From Bradyrhizobium manausense (lineage in GTDB: Bacteria; Pseudomonadota; Alphaproteobacteria; Rhizobiales; Xanthobacteraceae), in contig NZ_JAFCJI010000006.1 of assembly GCF_018131105.1 (NCBI RefSeq), positions 62,001-126,000 of the forward strand: a stretch of DNA of 64,000 nucleotides. The letters are read 5' to 3'. The translations under genes and the position numbers were made by a program. The notes beneath the pieces were generated by a model. It had not been told where the DNA came from. It made no database searches and worked only from the letters and a program-made list of their open reading frames with translations. Below are positions 49,539-58,224 of the stretch, in pieces (position 1 is the first letter of the stretch; each line of letters starts with the position of its first letter).

Positions 49539-50879
49539 TCAGGAGGAACGTTTGAGCACCACCCGCTCGATCTTGCCGACCACCACGAGATAGGCCACCG
49601 CGGCCACCAGCGCGTTGATGCCGACGAACACCAGGGCACCGTTGAAGGAGCCGGTCGCGGCCACGATGTAGCCGATCACGATGGGCGTGGTGATCGAGGA
49701 GAGGTTGCCGAAGGAATTGAACAGGCCGCCGGAGACGCCGCCGGCCTCCTTGGGCGAGGTGTCGGAGACGACCGCCCAGCCGAGCGCGCCGATGCCCTTG
49801 CCGAAGAAGGCGAGCGCCATGAAGCCGACCACCAGCGCCTGACCGTCGACATAGTTGCAGGCGATGATCGACATCGACAGCAGCATGCCGCCGACGATCG
49901 GGATCTTGCGCGCCATGGTCAGCGAACCGGTCTTGCGCAGGATGGCGTCGGAGATGACGCCGCCAAGCACGCCGCCGATGAAGCCGCACAGAGCGGGCAA
50001 CGTCGCCACGAAGCCGGCTTGCAGGATCGACAGGCCGCGCTCCTTGACCAGGTAGACCGGGAACCAGGTCAGGAAGAAATAGGTCAGCGTGTTGATGCAG
50101 TACTGGCCGAGATAGACGCCCAGCATCATGCGGTTGGAGAGCAACTGGCGGATATGGTCCCATCTCGGGCCGGATTCCGGCGCACGCTCGTCTTTCGGTG
50201 CATCCAGATCGACCAGCGCGCCGCCTTCCTTGATGTAGTCGAACTCGGCCTCGTTGATCGAGGGGTGCTCCTTCGGGCCGTAGACGGTCTTGATCCAGGC
50301 GAGGCCCATGATGACGCCAAGTGCGCCCATCACGAAGAACACGTAGCGCCAGCCGTAATCATGGGCGATCCAGCCCATCAGCGGCGCGAAGATCACGGTG
50401 GCGAAATACTGCCCCGAGTTGAAGAAGGCCGACGCGGTGCCGCGCTCATTGCCCGGAAACCACGCCGCGACGATGCGGGCGTTGGCAGGAAAGGACGGCG
50501 CTTCCGCGACGCCGACCAGCAGACGAAGCGCGAACAGTACGGCGACGGCAGTGCCGGCGCTCAAGAAGCCGACCCAGCCCTGCATCACCGTGAACAGCGA
50601 CCAGATGATGATGCTGAAGGCATAGACGAGGCGCGAGCCGTAGCGGTCGAGCAGCCAGCCACCCGGCACCTGTGCGACGACATAGGACCAGCCGAAGGCC
50701 GAGAAGATCCACCCCATCGCGACAGGATCGAGATGCAATTCCTTGGAGAGTGCGGGGCCCGCGATCGAGAGCGTGGCGCGGTCGGCGTAATTGACCGTGG
50801 TGACCAGGAACAGCATGGTCACGATGAACAGCCTGACGCGAGATCTCCTCACGTCCGTTACGGACACCACTGCGCTCAT
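49539..50879 (-). CDS. gudP: MFS hexarate permease (GudP-like)
   Basis: A 446-residue major-facilitator protein of the anion/cation symporter family. VTTVNYADRATLSIAGPALS is the GudP/GarP/ExuT first-helix signature, and 'GWSYVVAQVPGGWLLDRYGS' the second-third loop. Twelve membrane segments fit. It should import glucarate and galactarate by proton symport. AAGGAGG precedes its start at good spacing. It is upstream of the LysR gene on the same strand, so it may lead its own transcript. Confidence 0.88.
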   Translation of the reverse strand: MSAVVSVTDVRRSRVRLFIVTMLFLVTTVNYADRATLSIAGPALSKELHLDPVAMGWIFSAFGWSYVVAQVPGGWLLDRYGSRLVYAFSIIIWSLFTVMQGWVGFLSAGTAVAVLFALRLLVGVAEAPSFPANARIVAAWFPGNERGTASAFFNSGQYFATVIFAPLMGWIAHDYGWRYVFFVMGALGVIMGLAWIKTVYGPKEHPSINEAEFDYIKEGGALVDLDAPKDERAPESGPRWDHIRQLLSNRMMLGVYLGQYCINTLTYFFLTWFPVYLVKERGLSILQAGFVATLPALCGFIGGVLGGVISDAILRKTGSLTMARKIPIVGGMLLSMSIIACNYVDGQALVVGFMALAFFGKGIGALGWAVVSDTSPKEAGGVSGGLFNSFGNLSSITTPIVIGYIVAATGSFNGALVFVGINALVAAVAYLVVVGKIERVVLKRSS

Positions 50880-51022
50880 CAGGCGCCTCCTTAGATCTCG
50901 AATGTTTCCTCGAGGCGACTCCTAGAGGCGCATGCAGGAAAGTGTCCAAGTTCAAGGGAGTATCGATTGATGCCGTTTTTGAATTGATGGAACGGCAAGG
51001 TGGGGAACGTACCGCAAACTCG

Positions 51023-51098
51023 TCATTGCGAGCGGAGCGAAGCAATCCAGAATCTTTCCGTTGTGGGACTCTGGATTGCTTCGCTCCGCTCGCAATGA
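51023..51098. repeat. Palindromic repeat, 'GAAGCAATCCAGA' family, copy 2 (perfect 29-bp arms)
   Basis: Two exact 29-bp inverted arms (51023-51051 and 51070-51098) with an 18-base loop form a very stable hairpin. It lies just after the stop of the SGNH hydrolase gene, so it likely ends or stabilises that transcript. It shares its core with the copy at 29843-29912. Confidence 0.8.
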
Positions 51099-51108
51099 TG
51101 CGGAGCAG

Positions 51109-53061
51109 CTACTGCTGCACGCCCGGCAACAGCGGTGCGAGCAGGCCGCGCGTCACGTTGGGTGGCACAGCGTCCAGGCCGAGCACGGCGCTTGCGGCGG
51201 GCAGTGTCGCATCCGCCATCGCCGCGTGGCCTTCGGCGCTCGGGTGTACGGCGCCGCCATAGACGGCCGAAAGCACGCCCCAGGTCGCGTCGTGGATGTC
51301 GTTCGGCTGGCTCGCCGCCGGCAACCCTTGCGGATAGGTCATCGCCGCGAAATAGCTGTCGTTGGCGTCGCGGATCCAGCGCGCACGCGGCAGGTAGGCG
51401 CGATATTCCGAGGCGCCGCGGCCGCACAGCATGGGCTGGCTCGCTGCGCTGACGATGTCAGGATTGAAGCTCTGGCCATTCTCGGCAAAGCAGGTGCGAT
51501 CGAATTCGGGGTCATTGCCGGAATGGGCGCAAAAACCGTGATCGGCGAACGCAGCCTGATGCGTGTCGACGAAGGTCATGCGGTCGGCTTCCGGATCGCG
51601 GCACAGCGCGCCGCGGGTGCAGGTGGCAAGCCCCTTCAACTGCGGAAGAAACTCGGTATCGACGAAGGTCGAGACGCGGGCGAGGCGCTGCGGATCGGCG
51701 TTGAACGCGGGATGGATGTCGAAGCCGGCGCGGCCGCCGCGGCAGGGCACGCCGCCATCGGCCAGCGCCGGATTGGCGTAGGAGACGTAGACCACGTGCG
51801 ATAGGTCGCCGCCGACCAACGGCTTCAGCGCCTCGCGCAGCTTGACGAAATTCTGTGGCAGCTCACGCTGCAATGCGTCGCGGGACTCGTCGACGGTCGC
51901 CATCACGCCGGAGCGGCGGAACAGCGCCCGCTCGGTCGCGGTTTCAACGATGACGTCGGCGACAAGGCCGGAGAAGTAGACGTCGTTGGCGCCGATCGAG
52001 AGCAGCACGAGATCGAGGTTGCGGTCCGGTTGGCGCTTCTTCGCTGCGGTGAGCGCTTCGCGCAACTCGGCGACCTGGGCGTTCACGCTGGTGTTGCAGA
52101 CGCCGGTCTTGCCAGGCGGGCATTCGCGGGCGCGCTGCGAACCGAGCAGCCCATCGCTGATGCTGGCACCGGTGCAGGCGAGCGGAAGATAGGTGACGGC
52201 GATATGGGTGTAGCGCACCGCGAGCGCGAGCGCGGTACGAGCCTGGTAGCTGTAAAGCGAGCGGTGGCAGGGCGAGTTGAACCAGAGGGCGCTGTAGCGC
52301 TGCCAGTTCGCGAGCGTATCCGGTGCCTCGCAGGCGCGGCCGCCCTTGAAGCCGGCGCGGCTCGGCCGGTAATACTGGCCGCCGGCAGTGCCGAGATAAG
52401 AGCGGAAGCAAAAACCCTCGTCCGACAGCGCCAGCGGCCGGTCCGGATTGCCTTCGCCGGAGGCGATGCTGTCGCCAAGGCCAGCGATGAAGATGTCGCG
52501 GACCTGGATCTCGGTCTGGATGCGCTGGCTCGGATCGGAGCCGGAGGAGACGTCGACGGTCGCCACCGTCTGCTTGCCGTAGCGGACCCGCAGATTGACC
52601 GGCTCGGCGCAGTCGAAGGTCGAGGTTTGCGGTCCGTCGCCATCGTCGAACGACCACGCGCAGGTGGCGCCGACCGGCACCGCACCCGTCAGGCGCACGG
52701 TGATGGGATGGTCGATCGGGGTGAGGTAGTTCTCTTTGACGTTATCGCGGGTACAGGGCTGGTTGACCCGGCCCTGGAGGTCGATGCAGAGCCGGTTGAC
52801 CATGTTGCGGGCCCAGCCACGGCCTTCGCTTTGCAACTCCAGCGACTGTTCGGCGGCGAGAATGCTGCGATTGCGGGCATTCTCGACATGCAGCAGGAAG
52901 TCGCGCTCCTCGCGGAACAGGCGGAAGCGATTGCGGACCTCCCAATTGATCTGCAGGGCACCGGCATCCTGCGCGGCTGCGGGTTGACACGGCAAAGCGG
53001 CGAGAAGTCCTGCCAGCAGCAGGGCTCCCGCGATACATCGGCGAAGGGAAACAGGGATCAT
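51109..53061 (-). CDS. Large exported SGNH/GDSL-type hydrolase-like protein
   Basis: A 650-residue protein. A signal peptide (about 1-30, ALLLAGLLAALPCQPAAAQ) is followed by an N-terminal beta-rich part of about 170 residues with a PKD-like segment (ATCAWSFDDGDGPQTSTF). The SGNH domain follows: the Ser block GLGDSIASGEGNPD, the Gly position, IGANDVYFSG, and the His block VHPSAEGHAAM near the C-terminus. At least ten Cys suggest several disulfides. Related SGNH enzymes deacylate lipids or polysaccharides. No substrate can be named. I used the ATG at 53061, where the signal peptide begins. The hairpin at 51023-51098 follows its stop. Confidence 0.85.
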   Translation of the reverse strand: MIPVSLRRCIAGALLLAGLLAALPCQPAAAQDAGALQINWEVRNRFRLFREERDFLLHVENARNRSILAAEQSLELQSEGRGWARNMVNRLCIDLQGRVNQPCTRDNVKENYLTPIDHPITVRLTGAVPVGATCAWSFDDGDGPQTSTFDCAEPVNLRVRYGKQTVATVDVSSGSDPSQRIQTEIQVRDIFIAGLGDSIASGEGNPDRPLALSDEGFCFRSYLGTAGGQYYRPSRAGFKGGRACEAPDTLANWQRYSALWFNSPCHRSLYSYQARTALALAVRYTHIAVTYLPLACTGASISDGLLGSQRARECPPGKTGVCNTSVNAQVAELREALTAAKKRQPDRNLDLVLLSIGANDVYFSGLVADVIVETATERALFRRSGVMATVDESRDALQRELPQNFVKLREALKPLVGGDLSHVVYVSYANPALADGGVPCRGGRAGFDIHPAFNADPQRLARVSTFVDTEFLPQLKGLATCTRGALCRDPEADRMTFVDTHQAAFADHGFCAHSGNDPEFDRTCFAENGQSFNPDIVSAASQPMLCGRGASEYRAYLPRARWIRDANDSYFAAMTYPQGLPAASQPNDIHDATWGVLSAVYGGAVHPSAEGHAAMADATLPAASAVLGLDAVPPNVTRGLLAPLLPGVQQ

Positions 53062-53172
53062 GGCCCGCGTCTTCAACGGCAAAGTTGAGGCGGAAATAAG
53101 AGAGGATTGCCGTTCGGCCTGCAACCTTTGTCTGCGGCCGGTACGGGCCGCTGGCGCGATCGTCGGTCGGCC

Positions 53173-54255
53173 TTACCGCTTGCTGGCCTGGCGCAGCGAC
53201 CGCTCGTGCTCCATCGCCGTCACCTGCTTGGGCAGGTTGGCCTGCGCGCAGGCTTCTGCCAGTCGCCGCCGCTCCTGCCAGGGCTGGACGACGTTCATCC
53301 AGAGCTCGCGAGTGCCCATGATGGAGATGGCGAGGCCAAACGGGATCACGAAATAGAGAATGCGGAAGACCAGCAGGGTCGCCAGCAACTGCTCGCGGCC
53401 GAATTCGGGCAGTGCCACCAGCATGGCGGCGTCGAACACCCCGATGGAGCCGGGCGCATGGCTGGCAAAGCCGAGCAGGGTCGCCAGGATGAACACCACC
53501 GCGAGCGACAGGAAATCGATCGGCGGAGTGGACGGTATCAGCAGATACATCGCAAAGGCACAGAAGCCGAGATCGACCACCCCGATCAGGATCTGCACCA
53601 GCGTCAGCGGCGCTGACGGCAGCACCACTTTCCAGCCCTTCTGTCCGAGCTCGCGGCGCTTCTCGCCCATGCACAGCCAGACCAGATAGGCGCCGATCGA
53701 GGCAAGGCCGCCGAACGCGATCAGCCGGTTAATCGACGACGGCAACTGGTCCATGTAGGAGGCTGCGTCCGGATGGATGGCCATGCCGATCGACAGCACG
53801 AAGATGTTACCGAGCCAGAAAGTCAGGCCGGAGAGGAAGCAGATCTTGGCGACGTCGATCGCGTTCAGCCCGTAGTCCGAATAAATCCGGAAGCGGATCG
53901 CACCGCCCGTGAATACCGTGGCGCCGATGTTGTGGCCGATTGAATAGGACGTGAAGCTCGACAGCGCTGCGATGCGATAGGGCACGTGCTTCTTGCCGAT
54001 CGTTCGCAGTGCAAAAAAGTCGTAGAAAGTCAGCGTACAGAACGCGAAGAACACGCAAATCGCGGCAAGCCCGATATGCCCGCGGGGAATTTCGGTCAAC
54101 GCAGTCAGGATTACGCTGGTATCGATGCCCTTGAGGGTGCGCAGCAGCGTCGTGATCGCGAAGGCGATGATCATCACGCTCGCGGCAACTCCGAGCCGGC
54201 GCCAGCCGATCCATCTCTTGAAGCCGCGTTTCAGCGCGGGCAGCAGTCCGTGCAT
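53173..54255 (-). CDS. UPF0104/lysylphosphatidylglycerol-synthetase-type membrane protein
   Basis: A 360-residue protein with about eight membrane helices. The family marks are present: LSSFTSYSIGHNIGATVFTGGAIRFR, SGLTFWLGN, FASHAPGSIGVFDAAML. This is the membrane (flippase) half of MprF without the lysyl-transferase domain, as in E. coli YbhN. Its role is uncertain, perhaps lipid flipping. It is followed 111 bases later on the same strand by the SGNH hydrolase, so the two may be co-transcribed. Confidence 0.88.
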   Translation of the reverse strand: MHGLLPALKRGFKRWIGWRRLGVAASVMIIAFAITTLLRTLKGIDTSVILTALTEIPRGHIGLAAICVFFAFCTLTFYDFFALRTIGKKHVPYRIAALSSFTSYSIGHNIGATVFTGGAIRFRIYSDYGLNAIDVAKICFLSGLTFWLGNIFVLSIGMAIHPDAASYMDQLPSSINRLIAFGGLASIGAYLVWLCMGEKRRELGQKGWKVVLPSAPLTLVQILIGVVDLGFCAFAMYLLIPSTPPIDFLSLAVVFILATLLGFASHAPGSIGVFDAAMLVALPEFGREQLLATLLVFRILYFVIPFGLAISIMGTRELWMNVVQPWQERRRLAEACAQANLPKQVTAMEHERSLRQASKR

Positions 54256-54683
54256 TCATCCTCCCGGCGGGGGGCAAGGCCGACCGGGCCAGACATTGGC
54301 CAGTCGGTTGCGATCACTGCCCGAAATGGGCGTCGATCGCTAGGCATGATGTAGCTCATTTAAGGCAAAATCAGCGACTTGTGCAGCCCTTGACAACGAT
54401 AGGTTCTGCGCCCGATCGGCCATTTTTGTCATAAGTGGTTCACATGGCCGGCGCGTTAAGCATATGAGTCGGCGGCCAGGCTTCGATCGCGCGCCCGTAT
54501 GTTCAGATGGTTTCAAATCCTGCGCTCGCAAGCATTGTTCCGGCGCAAACGATGCGAGGCATTTTTGGAACGACGGTGCTGGGCACCGGTTAGCGCCCCA
54601 TCAGCAATCGAACACGGCGAAAGTCCCGGCTTTTCTTACAAGCCGGCGTCGTCGTGTTCCCGAAACCTGCGAGGATCGGAACG
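54256..54683. promoter_or_regulatory. Divergent intergenic region with possible EcfG-type promoter
   Basis: A 428-base gap without a gene. GGAAC (54567-54571), 17 bases, then GTTA (54589-54592) approximates the alphaproteobacterial general-stress consensus GGAAC-N16/17-cGTT, with one mismatch at the C. It lies about 90 bases before a DUF892 gene, the kind of gene expected under EcfG. No other motif stands out. Confidence 0.35.
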
Positions 54684-55190
54684 ATGGGACTGTTCACCAA
54701 GGACATCAAGACCATGAACGACCTGTTCGTGCATCAGCTACAGGATATCTATTATGCCGAGCAGCAGCTCACCAAGGCGCTGCCGAAAATGGCAGATAAG
54801 GCGACCGATCCGCAGCTGAAGCAGGGCTTTTTGACGCACCTCGAGGAAACCAAGCAGCACGTCACGCGGCTCGAGGAAGTGTTCAAGATGCACGGCGCCA
54901 AGGTCAAGGCTGTCGACTGTCCGGCAATCGATGGCATCATCGAGGAGGCCGACGAAACCGCGGGTGAAGTCGCGGACAAGGCGGTGCTCGACGCGGCGCT
55001 GATCAACGCGGCGCAGGCCGCCGAACATTACGAGATCGTGCGCTACGGCAGCCTGATCGCCTGGGCCAAGCAGCTCGGCCGCAGCGATTGCGCTGCGGTG
55101 CTCGCCAAGACGCTCGAGGAAGAGAAGGCGACCGACAAGAAATTGACGTCGCTTGCCGAGAGCAAGGTGAATTTGCGGGCGGCAAGCTAA
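54684..55190 (+). CDS. DUF892 (YciE/YciF-like) ferritin-like protein
   Basis: A 168-residue four-helix protein. The family sequence begins TMNDLFVHQLQDIYYAEQQL and continues with FLTHLEETKQHVTRLEEVF; the Glu and His residues of helices are spaced as in ferritin-like di-metal sites (E-x-x-H and later AEHYEIVRYGSL). YciE/F homologues are induced by osmotic and general stress and may bind metal or protect DNA. The ATG at 54684 has GAGGA upstream. The possible stress promoter lies 90 bases before it. A short hairpin follows the stop (GACGCCG/CGGCGTC at about 55212-55236). Confidence 0.85.
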   Translation: MGLFTKDIKTMNDLFVHQLQDIYYAEQQLTKALPKMADKATDPQLKQGFLTHLEETKQHVTRLEEVFKMHGAKVKAVDCPAIDGIIEEADETAGEVADKAVLDAALINAAQAAEHYEIVRYGSLIAWAKQLGRSDCAAVLAKTLEEEKATDKKLTSLAESKVNLRAAS

Positions 55191-55211
55191 GAGCGAGATA
55201 CCGCTTTCAGG

Positions 55212-55245
55212 AGACGCCGTGCTTCCGCGCGGCGTCTCACTTTTT
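55212..55245 (+). terminator. Terminator after the DUF892 gene
   Basis: GAGACGCCG pairs with CGGCGTCTC, followed by ACTTTTTTA. It is a good intrinsic terminator for the plus strand. Confidence 0.75.
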
Positions 55246-55254
55246 TAGCCGAGT

Positions 55255-56478
55255 CTAGCTAGCCTGGTATTTCAGGCCGAACACCAGTGCAACCACCGCA
55301 AACACCGCAATGGTCACGGCGAAGATCAGGCTCGCGACAGTCGAGCTGATCAGGGTCGAGAGGACTCCGATTCCGATCACCGGAAGCGCGTTGCCGAGAA
55401 AGCAACAGATGAAATAGGCCGAGACTACCTCGGCGCGACGATCATCCGGTGCGATCTGGTTCACCACTTGAAGGCTGCCGCGATAGCCGAGCCCCGCAGC
55501 GACGCCGCAGGTGGCGGTCGCCGCGATCATGACGCCAAGAGATCCTGCGAACTGTGCGGTGACGAGCAGGGCAAGGCTCGGCAGCATCAGGCCGAGCGAC
55601 CATAGCATCGCGGCACGGCTCGACAGCTTGCGCGTCAGTGCAATGACGAGTGCAACGGCAGCTGCAAGCTCGAGGAAAATCGCGCCGGCAATCGCGTGGC
55701 TGGTGACGTGCAGCTCGCCCGCAAGCACGCTCGGCGCAAGCGCGGCAAAAAAGGCGACGAGGGCCATGCCACCGAAGCCGGTGACCGCGGGCGCCACGAA
55801 CCGCGACCGGATCGACGACGGAACGCCGACGCGCGGCCGCATCGACAGTTGCGCGAAGTCGGCGAGGGGACGATCGACCGTCTCGCGGGCGAAGGCCAGA
55901 AGGGCTGCGACCACGACCAGCACCGCGAGATAAGCGATGAACGGTGTTCGCAGCGGAAACGCGACATATTCGGCGAGCAGGCCGGAAATCAATGCGCCGA
56001 GGCCAAGGCCGGTGAAGTTCGTGATTGTTGCAATCACGGTCGCGCGAGAGCGGTCCTGTTCGGCGATCAGTTCCGCAAGCCATGCGGTGCCAGTTCCGGC
56101 ACCAATCCCGATCGCAAGGCCGCTCAGCACGCGTGCGACGTAGAGCGAGGCGACACCATGCGCGAACAGGAACACGAGCGCGCCCACGGCAGCGATGCCG
56201 ACGGCAATGATCGCGGAACGCCGCCGCCCGACCTGATCGGACATCCGGCCGAAGATCATGAGTGCCGTCAGGTTTCCGACGACATAGACGGCGTAGATCA
56301 GGGTCAACGTGATCTGGGAGAAGCCCAGTTGCTGTTTGTAGATGACGTAGAGCGGGGTTGCGACCGTGCTGCCGGCAAACAGTGCGCCGATCAGGCATCC
56401 GACAGCAATGATGGTTGCGGTCTTGCCGAACTCCGAACTCGCGCGCGAGGGAACTGAGGTGTTGCCAACTCTTGCCAT
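55255..56478 (-). CDS. MFS transporter (drug-efflux-like)
   Basis: A 407-residue major-facilitator protein with 12 membrane segments. The loop 2-3 motif is GRMSDQVGRRRS and the motif-C-like segment is GIGAGTGTAWLAELI. It resembles exporters of the DHA1/YcaD-like branch. The ATG at 56478 is where the conserved part begins; the open frame extends to 56616 without support. It is divergent from a second MFS gene (56705), with a 226-base shared promoter region. No regulator lies next to them. Substrate unknown. Confidence 0.83.
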   Translation of the reverse strand: MARVGNTSVPSRASSEFGKTATIIAVGCLIGALFAGSTVATPLYVIYKQQLGFSQITLTLIYAVYVVGNLTALMIFGRMSDQVGRRRSAIIAVGIAAVGALVFLFAHGVASLYVARVLSGLAIGIGAGTGTAWLAELIAEQDRSRATVIATITNFTGLGLGALISGLLAEYVAFPLRTPFIAYLAVLVVVAALLAFARETVDRPLADFAQLSMRPRVGVPSSIRSRFVAPAVTGFGGMALVAFFAALAPSVLAGELHVTSHAIAGAIFLELAAAVALVIALTRKLSSRAAMLWSLGLMLPSLALLVTAQFAGSLGVMIAATATCGVAAGLGYRGSLQVVNQIAPDDRRAEVVSAYFICCFLGNALPVIGIGVLSTLISSTVASLIFAVTIAVFAVVALVFGLKYQAS

Positions 56479-56704
56479 GACTTCGATGCCTTGAAGGTAA
56501 GATAAGCGGTTCAACACGAAGTGATCTCGCACTGTTCCCATGCTTGCGCGTGAACGGGGCTTGCATGGCATGCAGGGCGAAAGCCTCGATGTTTTCCAGT
56601 GCAGCATACGATTCATTTCACAATGATGTTTCGATCATAACCGAAGCATGCTCACGCAACGAAAGCGTATCGCTGGCGTTCACCCGCAAACATCGAGGTG
56701 GATC

Positions 56705-58123
56705 ATGCCGGCAGAATTTCTTCATGCGCATTCGTCTCTGAGCGCGAGGAACACGCGAGGCGCGCAAGCTGCGTCCGCTTTGACGCTGACCGCGATGAGC
56801 CTCGGCTATGGCGTCGTGCAGCTTGATGTCACCATCGTCAACACCGCGCTCGACGCCATCGGCAAGACGCTTGGCGGCGGCGTCGCCGAATTGCAATGGG
56901 TGGTGAGTGCCTACACCATCGCCTTTGCCGCCTTCATTCTCACGGCCGGCGCACTCGGCGACCGCATCGGCGCCAAACGCATCTTCATGGCGGGGTTCGC
57001 GATCTTCACCGCGGCCTCGCTGGCCTGTGCATTATCTCCCAATGCGATCGCGCTGATCGGTGCACGGTTGATCCAGGGACTGGCGGCGGCGATCCTGGTG
57101 CCGAATTCGCTGGCGCTGCTGAACCATGCTTACACCGATGACCGCGCCCGCGGCCGCGCCGTCGCGGTCTGGGCGGCAGGCGCAAGCCTGGCGCTGACCG
57201 CCGGCCCCTTCGTCGGCGGCGCACTGATCACGCTGGTCGGCTGGCGTGCGATCTTCCTTGTCAATCTGCCCATCGGCCTTGCCGGCCTGTGGCTAAGCTG
57301 GCGCTATGCGACCGAAACCACCCGGGCGCGATCGCGTGAGATCGATCTGCCCGGCCAGCTTGCCGCGATCGGCGCGCTTGGGTCGCTCGCGGGCGCGATC
57401 ATCGAAGCTGGCGCGCTCGGATGGAACCACCCGGCCGTGATCACCGCGTTCGTGGCCTCGGCTGTCCTCGCGGCGCTGTTCGTCTGGCGCGAGAGCCGCA
57501 CGGCGCAGCCGATGCTACCGCTGTCCCTGTTCAGTCACCGGTTGTTTACCCTGACAACGATCGTCGGCCTCCTCGTCAACGTCGCGATCTACGGACTGAT
57601 CTTCGTGCTCAGCCTCTATTTCCAGCGGATCAACGGCCTGTCGCCGTGGTGGACCGGGCTTGCCTTCGTGCCGATGATGGGCGCGGTGTTGCCGGTCAAT
57701 CTGCTGGCGCCGCGCCTGGCCGAGCGCATCGGCGCGTGCCCGACCATCGTCGTCGGTGCCTCTATCTCCGCACTTGGCTGTCTCGGCCTGCTCTGGATCG
57801 AGGCTGGGACGAGCTATTGGGCGATCTTCGCGCAGCTGATTGCGATCAGCGGGGGACTTGGCCTCCTGGTACCGCCGCTGACTTCGACCTTGCTCGGCAG
57901 CGTCGAGAAAGCGCGCTCGGGGATTGCCGCGGGTGTCCTCAATGCGACGCGGCAGACCGGCAGCGTCATGGGTGTCGCGTTGTTCGGGTCGCTGGTCGCG
58001 TCCGGTGATGCATTCATGAGCGGCTTTCACCAGTCGCTAATCATATCGGCGGCCGTGCTACTGGTGGCCGCCGGCCTGATGGGCTTCGGTGCAAAGGCGC
58101 AGGCGGACGAACAATGTGAGTGA
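56705..58123 (+). CDS. MFS transporter, DHA2 (EmrB/QacA-like) family
   Basis: A 472-residue protein with about 14 membrane segments, as usual for DHA2 drug exporters. Family motifs are 'QLDVTIVNTALDAIG' in helix 1 (with the D at the start), QWVVSAYTIAFAAFIL, GALGDRIGAKRIF in the loop, and GLAAAILVPNSLALL. GAGGTGG supports the ATG at 56705. No membrane-fusion partner (EmrA) is adjacent, so it may work alone as an inner-membrane proton antiporter. It is divergent from the other MFS gene. Confidence 0.87.
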   Translation: MPAEFLHAHSSLSARNTRGAQAASALTLTAMSLGYGVVQLDVTIVNTALDAIGKTLGGGVAELQWVVSAYTIAFAAFILTAGALGDRIGAKRIFMAGFAIFTAASLACALSPNAIALIGARLIQGLAAAILVPNSLALLNHAYTDDRARGRAVAVWAAGASLALTAGPFVGGALITLVGWRAIFLVNLPIGLAGLWLSWRYATETTRARSREIDLPGQLAAIGALGSLAGAIIEAGALGWNHPAVITAFVASAVLAALFVWRESRTAQPMLPLSLFSHRLFTLTTIVGLLVNVAIYGLIFVLSLYFQRINGLSPWWTGLAFVPMMGAVLPVNLLAPRLAERIGACPTIVVGASISALGCLGLLWIEAGTSYWAIFAQLIAISGGLGLLVPPLTSTLLGSVEKARSGIAAGVLNATRQTGSVMGVALFGSLVASGDAFMSGFHQSLIISAAVLLVAAGLMGFGAKAQADEQCE

Positions 58124-58224
58124 CCGCACACATTACCTGTTCACCATTCCGCTAACCGCCGCATAGCCAGTTACCGACTGTCCACCTCTGCCGGTTCTAG
58201 TGCCCGATGGAATAGGGGCCGGCA

